Assembly (NCBI GenBank): GCA_013001685.1
Contig: JABDMD010000067.1
Span: 1 to 51,429, forward strand
DNA: 51,429 nt
From: Gammaproteobacteria bacterium
GTDB taxonomy: Bacteria > Pseudomonadota > Gammaproteobacteria > UBA4575
Direction of reading: 5' to 3'
The translations under genes were made by a program, and so were the position numbers. Shown one piece after another: positions 43,421-51,227 of this stretch. The first letter of the stretch is position 1; each line of letters opens with the position of its first letter. The notes beneath the pieces are model-generated. The model was given only the letters and a program-made list of their open reading frames with translations, ran no database searches and was not told the origin of the DNA.

Positions 43421-43446
43421 AGCGCCGCGTTTATTCGCGGCGCTTT
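43421..43446 (+). terminator. rho-independent terminator of hsp20
   Basis: A perfect 9-bp stem AGCGCCGCG/CGCGGCGCT with a 6-nt loop is followed by TT, about 40 bases past the hsp20 stop. The T-run is short, so it may also stabilise the mRNA end. Confidence 0.75.
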
Positions 43447-43488
43447 GATGTAGGGGATGTGAAAATTTACTAGTATCATTAAGATGTT

Positions 43489-44418
43489 ATGGAATACAAA
43501 GACTATTACAAAATACTTGGTGTAGAGCGCGATGCTAAAGAAGCTGAAATTAAAACAGCTTACCGTCGTCTTGCGCGTAAGTATCATCCTGATGTTAGTA
43601 AAGAAGCAGATGCAGAAACAAAATTCAAAGAAGTTGGTGAAGCTTATGAGGTGCTAAAGGATAAAGAAAAGCGCCAAGCGTATGACCAACTCGGTGCAAA
43701 TTGGAAACAAGGGCAAAATTTTAATCCTCCACCTGGTTGGGAAGATATTTTTTCCAGTGCAGGAAATACCTCTGGTGCAGGCTTTAGCTCTAGTGGTTTT
43801 AGTGATTTTTTTGAATCAATGTTTGGCGGTGGTTTCGCACAAGGTGGTGCTGGATTTAATCAATCTAGGGGATTTCAGCATCATGGTTATCAATCAAAAG
43901 GTGCAGACCAGCATGCAAATATTTCCATTGCACTTGAAGATGCGTATCAAGGTGCTAAAAAGAATATTCGCTTAAGTAATGGGCGCAATTTAGATGTAAA
44001 AATTCCCGCAGGGATTACTTCAGGTAAACGCATTCGTCTAGCAGGGCAAGGTGGTCAGGGAGCGGGCGGTGGGCCAAATGGTGATCTGTATTTGGAAGTA
44101 ACGATTAAACCAAATCGCATTTTTAAGTTAGATGGGAAAAATATTTTATTAGACCTTCCTATTACCCCATGGGAGGCTGTGTTAGGTGCAAGTGTTCATG
44201 TGCCAACATTGGGCGGGCGTGTAGAAGCTAAAATCCCAGCCGGTTCACAGTCAGGAAAAAAATTACGTTTGAAAAATCGAGGCTTAAAAGGCAATCCTGC
44301 TGGCGATCAGATCGTGACTTTACAGATTGTTATGCCAGAAAGTAGTAATGATGAAGACAAAAGTTACTTTGAAGATATGCAAAAACGCTTTGATTTCAAT
44401 CCACGCCAGAAACTATAA
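43489..44418 (+). CDS. cbpA: DnaJ-like co-chaperone CbpA
   Basis: J-domain partner of DnaK (309 aa). The J-domain occupies residues 1-70 with the essential HPD in KYHPDVSK. A Gly/Phe-rich region (about 85-130) follows. The C-terminal substrate-binding domains (about 135-300) have no zinc-finger cysteines, which distinguishes CbpA from DnaJ. In [16 protein letters not shown] and [43 protein letters not shown] the DnaJ_C motifs are intact. It follows hsp20 and precedes a degQ-type protease. Confidence 0.95.
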   Translation: MEYKDYYKILGVERDAKEAEIKTAYRRLARKYHPDVSKEADAETKFKEVGEAYEVLKDKEKRQAYDQLGANWKQGQNFNPPPGWEDIFSSAGNTSGAGFSSSGFSDFFESMFGGGFAQGGAGFNQSRGFQHHGYQSKGADQHANISIALEDAYQGAKKNIRLSNGRNLDVKIPAGITSGKRIRLAGQGGQGAGGGPNGDLYLEVTIKPNRIFKLDGKNILLDLPITPWEAVLGASVHVPTLGGRVEAKIPAGSQSGKKLRLKNRGLKGNPAGDQIVTLQIVMPESSNDEDKSYFEDMQKRFDFNPRQKL

Positions 44419-44497
44419 GTAAGAAACTCTGAATAAGGGATATTTATACGTATAATTTGGTCTTACTGATTAAAATCACCAATAATACTTTTTAACT

Positions 44498-45853
44498 ATG
44501 AAGTTACAGATCATGCGCAGCTTTGTTTTAATTATTTTATCGCTTTGTTTTACAAACGTATTCGCTGGGCTTCCTAATTCTGTAGATGGTGAACCGTTAC
44601 CATCATTAGCGCCGATGTTGGAGCGTACAACTCCTGCCGTGGTGAACATTTCAACTACTGGCAAAGTGGTAGTTCGAGACCCGTTTTTTGATGACCCCTT
44701 CTTTCGACGATTTTTTGATGTCCCGCAGCAACGACGCGAGCGTCGCACAACTGGGCTAGGTTCAGGAGTGATCATTGATGCGCGTAATGGTTACGTGTTA
44801 ACCAATTCACATGTGATAGATAAAGCGCAAGACATCGTGGTGACTTTAGAAGACGGACAACGTTTTGATGCACAGGTAATTGGTAAAGATCCGGGTGCAG
44901 ATATCGCTGTGATTCAAATTGATGCAGCGAATCTAAAAGAAATCCCTCTAGGGGATTCTGATGTATTGAGACAAGGTGATTTTGTAGTAGCCATTGGCAA
45001 CCCGTTTGGTTTAGGTCAAACCGTAACGTCTGGAATTGTCAGTGCCTTAGGTCGTAGCGGTCTCGGCATTGAATCGTATGAAGATTTTATTCAAACAGAT
45101 GCTTCAATTAATCCCGGAAATTCAGGTGGTGCATTAGTCAATTTACGTGGTGAGTTAATCGGCATCAATACTGCTATTTATGGTCCAAGTGGCGGCAACG
45201 TTGGTATTGGTTTTGCGATCCCAATGAATATGGCCAAAAAAATTACTGAACAATTAATCGAGCATGGAGAAGTAAAACGCGGACGCTTAGGGTTTAGTGC
45301 TCAAGATTTAACACCAGAACTAGCAGAAGCTTTTGGAATTACACACAAAAAAGGTGTAGTGGTGGCACGTGTTGAAGCTAATTCTCCTGCTGATAAAGCT
45401 GAGATGGAAGTAGGTGATGTGATTGTTTCTGTGAATGGGCGAGATGTACAAAGTTCAGCACAAGTGCGCAATGAGATCGGTCTGTTGAGGATTGGTAATC
45501 GAGTGAAAATTGGAATTTTGCGTAACGGTAAATCACGCACATTGATTGCAACCATTGAAGATCAAGTAATTGATACAATACAAGGTGAAAAGCTAAGTAA
45601 ACTTTTGGCAGGTGCGATTTTTAGTCAAAAGCAAGAACATACTGCTCGTGGAGCTACCTCAGGAATAGAGGTGATTAATGTAAGTGCCAAAGCTGCATCA
45701 GCCGGTTTGCGCAAAGGCGATATTATTATAAGTGTGAATAAGCAACGCGTGAAAACAATTCGCGATATGAAAACTGCAATTCAAAGAAATAAAAGCGCAG
45801 TTTTATTAAATATTCAGCGTGATTCACGTGGTTTGTTTTTATTAATTCAATAA
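44498..45853 (+). CDS. degQ: periplasmic serine protease DegQ/HtrA (Do family)
   Basis: Periplasmic chaperone-protease. Signal peptide about residues 1-26 (FVLIILSLCFTNVFA). The catalytic triad is visible: His in LTNSHVID, Asp in GADIAVIQID and Ser in NPGNSGGALVN. Two PDZ domains follow (from about residues 260 and 365), the second ending in NIQRDSRGLFLLIQ. At 451 aa with a short linker, DegQ is more likely than DegP. It is convergent with the DUF2628 gene, with a 9-base gap. A TATAAT lies about 45 bases upstream. Confidence 0.95.
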   Translation: MKLQIMRSFVLIILSLCFTNVFAGLPNSVDGEPLPSLAPMLERTTPAVVNISTTGKVVVRDPFFDDPFFRRFFDVPQQRRERRTTGLGSGVIIDARNGYVLTNSHVIDKAQDIVVTLEDGQRFDAQVIGKDPGADIAVIQIDAANLKEIPLGDSDVLRQGDFVVAIGNPFGLGQTVTSGIVSALGRSGLGIESYEDFIQTDASINPGNSGGALVNLRGELIGINTAIYGPSGGNVGIGFAIPMNMAKKITEQLIEHGEVKRGRLGFSAQDLTPELAEAFGITHKKGVVVARVEANSPADKAEMEVGDVIVSVNGRDVQSSAQVRNEIGLLRIGNRVKIGILRNGKSRTLIATIEDQVIDTIQGEKLSKLLAGAIFSQKQEHTARGATSGIEVINVSAKAASAGLRKGDIIISVNKQRVKTIRDMKTAIQRNKSAVLLNIQRDSRGLFLLIQ

Positions 45854-45862
45854 AATTTTATG

Positions 45863-46174
45863 TTACATGCTCTCATAGCCTTTACGAATCAATAAGGTGC
45901 GCATCCACTGGTTACCTTTAAAGCCTATATAGAGGTGTATTGCAGCTAAAATAATGGTGGGCACGAAGTAATGCAGTTCGTGTAATTTCAGGCTGCTTAC
46001 TATTGAAGCCATGACAATAGAATGGAAAAAATATATCGGGATGTAAATTATCATTATTATTAAACCATGAGCCCAAAGTACTCGCGATAAAAGCCAGCCC
46101 CAAGCAAAGATGAATGCCCAAATATTAAAGCCATTAGCAACCGAAATGATTCGATCATTTTTAGTGTAATTCAT
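45863..46174 (-). CDS. DUF2628-like small membrane protein
   Basis: A 103-aa inner-membrane protein. The order NDRIISVANGFNIWAFIFAWGWLLSRVLW resembles the DUF2628 opening (a basic/polar lead, then GFxxxAFxFxxxWxLxRxLW). Two further hydrophobic segments follow (LIIMIIYIPIYFFHSIVMASIV and YFVPTIILAAIHLYIG), and it ends WMRTLLIRKGYESM, again like that family. The function of DUF2628 proteins is unknown. It shares the strand with moaD, 42 bases downstream of it. Confidence 0.65.
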   Translation of the reverse strand: MNYTKNDRIISVANGFNIWAFIFAWGWLLSRVLWAHGLIIMIIYIPIYFFHSIVMASIVSSLKLHELHYFVPTIILAAIHLYIGFKGNQWMRTLLIRKGYESM

Positions 46175-46216
46175 GTGTGCAGCGGTGATCGGATTAAGAC
46201 TTAAAATGCTCTTAAG

Positions 46217-46450
46217 TTAACCACCTGTTACTGGCGGGAAAAACGCAACTTCATCCCCATCACACACTTCATTATTAAAATCTGCATACTCTTGATTCAC
46301 CGCAACCAATAATCGATCCGGTCGATGCATGTTCTGGGTAGCTAACATCCAAATTTCTGCAACCGTAGTGTTGTTTGTAATCAGTACATCATCGTGACTG
46401 CGGCCGATGCTCTCACGTAAGCTAGCAAAGTATTTAACATGTACAGACAT
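46217..46450 (-). CDS. moaD: molybdopterin synthase sulfur-carrier subunit MoaD
   Basis: Ubiquitin-fold sulfur carrier (77 aa) of molybdenum-cofactor synthesis. The mandatory C-terminal Gly-Gly is present in FFPPVTGG, with the conserved [11 protein letters not shown] and [11 protein letters not shown] strands. MoaE, its partner, is not in the window. It is divergent from moaC, so two cofactor genes share a 65-bp region. Confidence 0.93.
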   Translation of the reverse strand: MSVHVKYFASLRESIGRSHDDVLITNNTTVAEIWMLATQNMHRPDRLLVAVNQEYADFNNEVCDGDEVAFFPPVTGG

Positions 46451-46515
46451 ACTTAAAATATAAACCTCGAAATCGTTGTCTACAAACCAATGCGAAATGG
46501 TACCATTTGCATAGC

Positions 46516-46995
46516 ATGAACAAACTAACCCACTTTAATAAAGAAGGTGAAGCCCACATGGTAAATGTGGGAGAGAAACCAGTGAGTCATCGCATTGCAG
46601 TGGCGGATGGGCGTATTCGTATGCAGGCAGAAACCTTAAAGCTGATACAAACGGGCGGCCATAAAAAAGGCGATGTATTAGGGATTGCACGTATTGCGGG
46701 GATTATGGGTGCAAAGAAAACCTCAGAGTTAGTACCGTTATGCCATCCCTTGGCGTTAACTTCAGTTGAAGTTGAATTCGATATTGAACAGGCACCTATA
46801 GCTATTTACTGTAAAGCGACTGTTGAAACACATGGTCAAACCGGTGTGGAAATGGAAGCCTTGGCTGCAGTACAAGTTGCGCTTTTAACGATCTATGACA
46901 TGTGTAAGGCGGTCGATCGAGGTATGATTTTGCAAGATATTGCGCTGCTGAGTAAGACTGGTGGAAAATCAGGCACATGGACTCGCAAACCCTAA
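46516..46995 (+). CDS. moaC: cyclic pyranopterin monophosphate synthase MoaC
   Basis: Converts the MoaA product to cPMP in molybdenum-cofactor synthesis. The track begins at a TTG three codons early; ATG 46516 ([11 protein letters not shown]) is the usual start. The active-site segments [47 protein letters not shown] and [12 protein letters not shown] are complete. At 159 aa it is standard. Its presence implies a molybdoenzyme elsewhere in the genome. Confidence 0.95.
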   Translation: MNKLTHFNKEGEAHMVNVGEKPVSHRIAVADGRIRMQAETLKLIQTGGHKKGDVLGIARIAGIMGAKKTSELVPLCHPLALTSVEVEFDIEQAPIAIYCKATVETHGQTGVEMEALAAVQVALLTIYDMCKAVDRGMILQDIALLSKTGGKSGTWTRKP

Positions 46996-47056
46996 GCTAC
47001 ATGTAATGCTAGTTGTCTATTAAGTTATAACAAAAAATGTTGTCAGGAGAGTATCG

Positions 47057-49024
47057 ATGAAAATAATTAAGTATTTATTTATAGCAATTATTTTATTAAT
47101 TGTAGTAGTAGTTGGTGCGGGTGTATTTTTTATAAAAACTCTTGATCTAAATAATTATAAAGAATTAATTGTAAATAAAACTAAAGAAGCAACGGGCAGA
47201 AATTTAATCATCGCAGGTAATATCGAGCATACTTTGTGGCCGCGGTTAGGGTTGACATTAGGTCAAACTACTTTTGGAAATGCATCTGGATTTGGCGACA
47301 AACCCATGGCAACAGTTGAGAAAGTTAATATCAATGTTGCAGTATTACCGTTACTAAAGAGTAAGGTTGAAGCTTCAAAATTAGTTTTGCATGGTTTGAA
47401 AATGAACTTGCATAAGAATGCAAAGGGCGTATCCAATTGGGATGACTTAATGCCGGAAGAGCCAGCTGGAGAAAAGATGCCTGCTAAAAAATCTGCAGCT
47501 TCTGAGGTTGATGTGGTAATCAATGGTATTGAAATTACCGATGCCGAATTGCTTTGGCAGGATGATCAAACTGGTACTAAAATTCAAATTGCTCCATTTA
47601 ATTTATCCACAGGTGAATTAATAGATGGCAAGGCAACTGATGTAAAAATGGATTTAAAACTAAAGAATGCCTCGCCAGTTATGGATGCTAGTTTAGTTAT
47701 CGTTACCAAAGCATTGTTTGATTCAAAAGCACAAACTTTAAGTTTGCAAGGTCTGGATGTCGATCTGCACAGCACAGGTGAATCGTTTCCGAATGGTGCG
47801 ATGAATCTAGACCTTACTTCTGATGTAAGTGGAAATTTTTCTATGCAAAAATATTCTATGCAAAACACGGATATTAAGATTACCGGAACAGGGGATGCAT
47901 TCCCCGAGGGTAAGTTAGATGTTTCCATGCAAACCAATATTGATGCGGATATTGCAAATGAAGCCCTGAGTCTTTCGTCTCTTGTGGTGTCTATGTTGGA
48001 CACGCAATTAGCGGGTAATGCTTCAGTAAAATCGTTTAGTAAGCCTGATGTTAAGTTTTCATTAGCTTCAGAATTATTAGATCTCGATAAATTATTGCCG
48101 ACTTCAAGTGCGGAAGAAAAAGCCGAAAGTACTCCAGCAGATGAGAATGAACCGATTGAACTGCCAACTAGCACACTGAGAGATATGCGCGTGAATGGCG
48201 ATATAACTGTTGGCAAACTAATCGTTTCCGGTATGACCATGACGAATGTTAAAGCAACGGTTACTGCTAAGGATGGTTTATTGCAAGTTACCCCAATGTC
48301 GATGAATCTTTATGATGGCACTATGAAAGGGAAAGCGAGTGTGGATGTGCGTGGGGATACCCCAAAATATGCACTGGCTACAGATTTGGCCGGCGTCCAA
48401 ATCGATCAACTCAGTATTGATTTTTTAGGTGAAGAACAAGCCTATATGCGAGGCGTGAGTAATCTTTCTTTAGATATTAATACTGTCGGTAATAGTGTAG
48501 CCGAATTAAAACGAGCACTCGATGGTAACGTCAAGCTCGATGCAGGCAACGGTGCGCTAAGAGATGCGAAAATGGCCGCCAATATTGAAAAAGCGGCAGC
48601 GTTTATGAAGGGCAGAGACCCGAAGCCTACTGGTGAGGAAGTAGTGTTTGATAAGTTATTTGGGACTTTTAATATCGTGAATGGTTTATCGGATAACAAG
48701 GATTTCACATTCGACTCCCCTATTGTTTTTGCAAAAGGAGAAGGCAAGGTTAATATTGCGGAGTCTAAAACGGATTATACAATTTCGATTGGTTTATCTA
48801 ATGAGCCAGGTAAATATGCCATACCAATAACCATCAAAGGGCCATTTGATGATTTAAGTTATGGTATTGATTTGCAAGCTGCAATTAAGGCCAAGCAAAC
48901 TGCGATCGTAGAAGAAAAGAAAGAAGAACTAAAAGAAGACTTTGAGGAAAAGAAAGCAGAAAAAGTTGAAGAACTTAAAGAAAAATTAGGCGATGAACTA
49001 AAAGATAAAATTAAACTATTCTAG
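47057..49024 (+). CDS. AsmA-family envelope protein
   Basis: Bridge-like lipid-transport family protein of the inner-membrane/periplasm interface (655 aa). One N-terminal membrane segment (YLFIAIILLIVVVVGAGVFFI) is followed by the AsmA pattern LDLNNYKELIVNKTKEATGRNLIIAGNIEHTLWPRLGLTLG. The long beta-rich middle (repeating strands) and the C-terminal AsmA domain (GNGALRDAKMAANIEKAAAFMKG) are present. It ends in a Glu/Lys coiled-coil tail (KKEELKEDFEEKKAEKVEELKEKLG) that is a local addition. GGAGAG precedes the ATG. asmA-mutY-yggX order is conserved in several gammaproteobacteria. Confidence 0.92.
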   Translation: MKIIKYLFIAIILLIVVVVGAGVFFIKTLDLNNYKELIVNKTKEATGRNLIIAGNIEHTLWPRLGLTLGQTTFGNASGFGDKPMATVEKVNINVAVLPLLKSKVEASKLVLHGLKMNLHKNAKGVSNWDDLMPEEPAGEKMPAKKSAASEVDVVINGIEITDAELLWQDDQTGTKIQIAPFNLSTGELIDGKATDVKMDLKLKNASPVMDASLVIVTKALFDSKAQTLSLQGLDVDLHSTGESFPNGAMNLDLTSDVSGNFSMQKYSMQNTDIKITGTGDAFPEGKLDVSMQTNIDADIANEALSLSSLVVSMLDTQLAGNASVKSFSKPDVKFSLASELLDLDKLLPTSSAEEKAESTPADENEPIELPTSTLRDMRVNGDITVGKLIVSGMTMTNVKATVTAKDGLLQVTPMSMNLYDGTMKGKASVDVRGDTPKYALATDLAGVQIDQLSIDFLGEEQAYMRGVSNLSLDINTVGNSVAELKRALDGNVKLDAGNGALRDAKMAANIEKAAAFMKGRDPKPTGEEVVFDKLFGTFNIVNGLSDNKDFTFDSPIVFAKGEGKVNIAESKTDYTISIGLSNEPGKYAIPITIKGPFDDLSYGIDLQAAIKAKQTAIVEEKKEELKEDFEEKKAEKVEELKEKLGDELKDKIKLF

Positions 49025-49037
49025 TGTAATTGTTTTG

Positions 49038-49586
49038 ATGAAGTCCGTATTCTGCATTTTGCTATTTTGGCTAAATGCATGTGTGATTTCTTATGCGACA
49101 GAGGTAAATGTTCGTTATGAAGATAAAACCTATTATTTAAATGCCGAATTTATTGTCGATGCCTCGCAAGCGCGTGTCATGGCGGTATTAACTGATTTCG
49201 AAAATATTGCTGATCTTAATCCCGCTATCATCGAGAGTGAATTACAAGACTCGATTAAACAAAAGGGTCTGCGAGTAAAAACCGTTATTAAGGACTGTAT
49301 TTTATTTTTTTGTAAAAGCATTACACGAGTGGAAGACATCACTAAAACTGGCAATGAAAAGCTTGAGGCATTCGTGCTACCTATGCTAAGTGATTTGCGC
49401 TCTGGCTATGCAGTGTGGGTTCTAACTCAAAATCCATCAGGCACCATGGTGAAGTATGATGCAAACACGCAGCCTAAGTTTTGGATTCCTCCCATCATAC
49501 GTTCGTATCTACTGAAAAAAAAGTTTAAACAACGCGTAATTGAAAGTGTTGAGTTGTTACAACAAAAAGCTAAAAATAAGTACTAG
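49038..49586 (+). CDS. exported SRPBCC/START-like protein
   Basis: Signal peptide (MKSVFCILLFWLNACVISYA) and then a SRPBCC (polyketide cyclase/ligand-binding) fold of about 160 residues: YYLNAEFIVDASQARVMAVLTDFENIADLNPAIIESEL, and a C-terminal long helix FKQRVIESVELLQQKAK. ATG 49038 is preferred over the TTG one codon earlier. It would bind a hydrophobic ligand in the periplasm. It is packed between asmA (13 bases) and mutY (7 bases), so an envelope-lipid role is plausible. Confidence 0.82.
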   Translation: MKSVFCILLFWLNACVISYATEVNVRYEDKTYYLNAEFIVDASQARVMAVLTDFENIADLNPAIIESELQDSIKQKGLRVKTVIKDCILFFCKSITRVEDITKTGNEKLEAFVLPMLSDLRSGYAVWVLTQNPSGTMVKYDANTQPKFWIPPIIRSYLLKKKFKQRVIESVELLQQKAKNKY

Positions 49587-49593
49587 CAATAAA

Positions 49594-50688
49594 ATGAAAA
49601 AAAGTTTTAGCCAGCAAGTATTGTCTTGGTTTGATGTGCATGGCCGTAAAAATTTACCTTGGCAGGTTGATCGTGATGCATACAAAATTTGGGTCTCTGA
49701 AATAATGCTGCAACAAACACGTGTGGAAACTGTGATCCCATACTACGCAAACTTCATGCAATATTTTCCTACCGTAAAAAAACTTGCTACCGCGAATATT
49801 GATGAAGTGTTGCACTTATGGACAGGCCTTGGATATTATGCACGTGCGCGCAATTTGCATGAAGCTGCAAAAAAAATTTGCGAGCGTCATGATGGTACGT
49901 TTCCTAAAAATATTGATGACGTGATGGCCTTGCCGGGGATCGGTCGTTCCACGGCAGCAGCAATCTTAGCGTTAAGTTTCGATCAAGCTCATGCCATTCT
50001 TGATGGCAATGTTAAACGTGTATTAGCTCGATATTTTGCCGTGCAGGGGTGGCCAGGCAAGCGAGAAGTGGAATTGCAACTTTGGCAACATGCAGACGCC
50101 TTACTTCCTCCGCAACGTTTTGCAGAATATACACAAGCAATGATGGATTTGGGTGCTACGCTTTGTACCCGTAGTAATCCAAATTGTAGAATCTGTCCTG
50201 TTCAAGGTAGTTGTGAAGCTAATGTGCAGCAAAGACAGAGTGAGTTGCCTACACCAAAACCATCTAAAAAAATCCCTCAACGGGATGTGGTTGTGGCGAT
50301 TATTCAAGATAGCGACGACGATTCAATTTGGTTAGAAAAGCGTCCGCCGGCAGGTATTTGGGGTGGCTTATATAGCTTCCCGGAGTTCGAAGATAACACT
50401 AAGCTAGATATATGGCTGAATCAACACTATAAAAACTGTTCACCAAGTTTTCAGTCATTGCCAGTTATTTCACATACTTTTTCTCATTTTAGGCTACATA
50501 TGCACCTAAGACTCATTCAGATCAATAAAAGACCCAATGGTGTAATGGAAGACAATCTTGGGGTTTGGTATAAACTTACTGGCCAAAAAATTGGTTTGGC
50601 GACTCCTGTAAAAAAGGCGTTAGAACAAGTCTTAAACTATAATAAGGAACAAGCTCATGACGCGCATGGTGCAATGTGTGAAGCTTAA
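49594..50688 (+). CDS. mutY: A/G-specific adenine glycosylase MutY
   Basis: Removes adenine mispaired with 8-oxoguanine. I choose ATG 49594 ([24 protein letters not shown]) over the track start inside the previous gene. Family landmarks are seen: catalytic Glu region [13 protein letters not shown], HhH motif [13 protein letters not shown], catalytic Asp in [11 protein letters not shown], 4Fe-4S cysteines in [17 protein letters not shown], and a C-terminal NUDIX-like 8-oxoG recognition domain ([20 protein letters not shown]). At 364 aa it is full length. It overlaps yggX by 32 bases. Confidence 0.96.
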   Translation: MKKSFSQQVLSWFDVHGRKNLPWQVDRDAYKIWVSEIMLQQTRVETVIPYYANFMQYFPTVKKLATANIDEVLHLWTGLGYYARARNLHEAAKKICERHDGTFPKNIDDVMALPGIGRSTAAAILALSFDQAHAILDGNVKRVLARYFAVQGWPGKREVELQLWQHADALLPPQRFAEYTQAMMDLGATLCTRSNPNCRICPVQGSCEANVQQRQSELPTPKPSKKIPQRDVVVAIIQDSDDDSIWLEKRPPAGIWGGLYSFPEFEDNTKLDIWLNQHYKNCSPSFQSLPVISHTFSHFRLHMHLRLIQINKRPNGVMEDNLGVWYKLTGQKIGLATPVKKALEQVLNYNKEQAHDAHGAMCEA

Positions 50689-50932
50689 TAAAGAAGCTGA
50701 AGGTCTCGAATACTTACCCTATCCAGGTGAGTTAGGTCAGAAGGTGTATGACAATGTCTCACAAGAAGGCTGGCAGATGTGGGTAGGTCACCAGACCATG
50801 TTAATGAATGAATATCGCCTAACCCCTGTAGATCCAAAAGCGCGTAAGTTTCTTGAGGAAGAAATGGAAAAATTCTTTTTTGGCGAAGGTTCAGAAGCCC
50901 CTAAGGAATTTGTCGATCCTAATGCAAAATAA
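50657..50932 (+). CDS. yggX: YggX-family iron-trafficking/oxidative-damage protection protein
   Basis: Small protein (91 aa) that protects Fe-S proteins, including MutY, from oxidative damage. Diagnostic residues: [14 protein letters not shown] with the conserved Cys, [35 protein letters not shown] and [12 protein letters not shown]. It starts inside the mutY 3' end (32-bp overlap), the usual gammaproteobacterial arrangement. It is the last protein gene before tRNA-Phe. Confidence 0.96.
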   Translation: MTRMVQCVKLNKEAEGLEYLPYPGELGQKVYDNVSQEGWQMWVGHQTMLMNEYRLTPVDPKARKFLEEEMEKFFFGEGSEAPKEFVDPNAK

Positions 50933-50953
50933 CGTTTAGTTATTAAAAACGTA

Positions 50954-50982
50954 TTGACTCATTTTATAGAGCCACGTTTAAT
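50954..50982 (+). promoter_or_regulatory. probable tRNA-Phe promoter
   Basis: TTGACT (50954-50959) and TTTAAT (50977-50982) are 17 bases apart, followed by a GC-rich AGCCCGC discriminator typical of stringently controlled stable-RNA promoters. It lies about 170 bases before the mature tRNA, farther than usual, because of the structured segment described next. Confidence 0.6.
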
Positions 50983-51146
50983 AGCCCGCTTCAAGTAAAT
51001 CCCAAATTTAGCCTGCATAGCGGGGTCGCCGTATGACACGACTGTATGGATGCAGGAGATAGAGCAACGCAGGAGCAGTTGCCGAAGTAGGTTAGGACTG
51101 AAAATCTATTTTCAGTTCCTGTGACAAAAACGGTAGCCCGTTTCAA
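50982..51146 (+). repeat. direct-repeat-flanked structured segment upstream of tRNA-Phe
   Basis: TAGCCCGCTTCAA (50982-50994) and TAGCCCGTTTCAA (51134-51146) are 13-mers with one difference that bound about 139 bp. Inside lie three successive hairpins: CCTGCAT/ATGCAGG (51012-51018 / 51050-51056), GCAAC/GTTGC (51064-51068 / 51078-51082) and AGGACTGAAAAT/ATTTTCAGTTCCT (51094-51105 / 51108-51120, one bulged A). It could be a small mobile repeat or a leader/ncRNA. Confidence 0.55.
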
Positions 51147-51151
51147 AATAT

Positions 51152-51227
51152 GGCCAGGTAGCTCAGTTGGTAGAGCAGTGGACTGAAAATCCTCGTGTCG
51201 GTGGTTCGATTCCGCCCCTGGCCACCA
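51152..51227 (+). tRNA. tRNA-Phe (anticodon GAA)
   Basis: A 76-nt cloverleaf: acceptor GGCCAGG/CCTGGCC, D-arm AGCTCAGTTGGTAGAGC, anticodon GAA at 51185-51187 in CTGAAAA, T-arm with GGTTCGATTCC, and encoded CCA (51225-51227). It closely resembles gammaproteobacterial tRNA-Phe. tRNA 3' ends are common integration sites. Confidence 0.97.

Noticed and set aside
47602-47610. TTATCCACA DnaA box
   Set aside because: It lies inside the asmA coding sequence as a single copy and is expected by chance.
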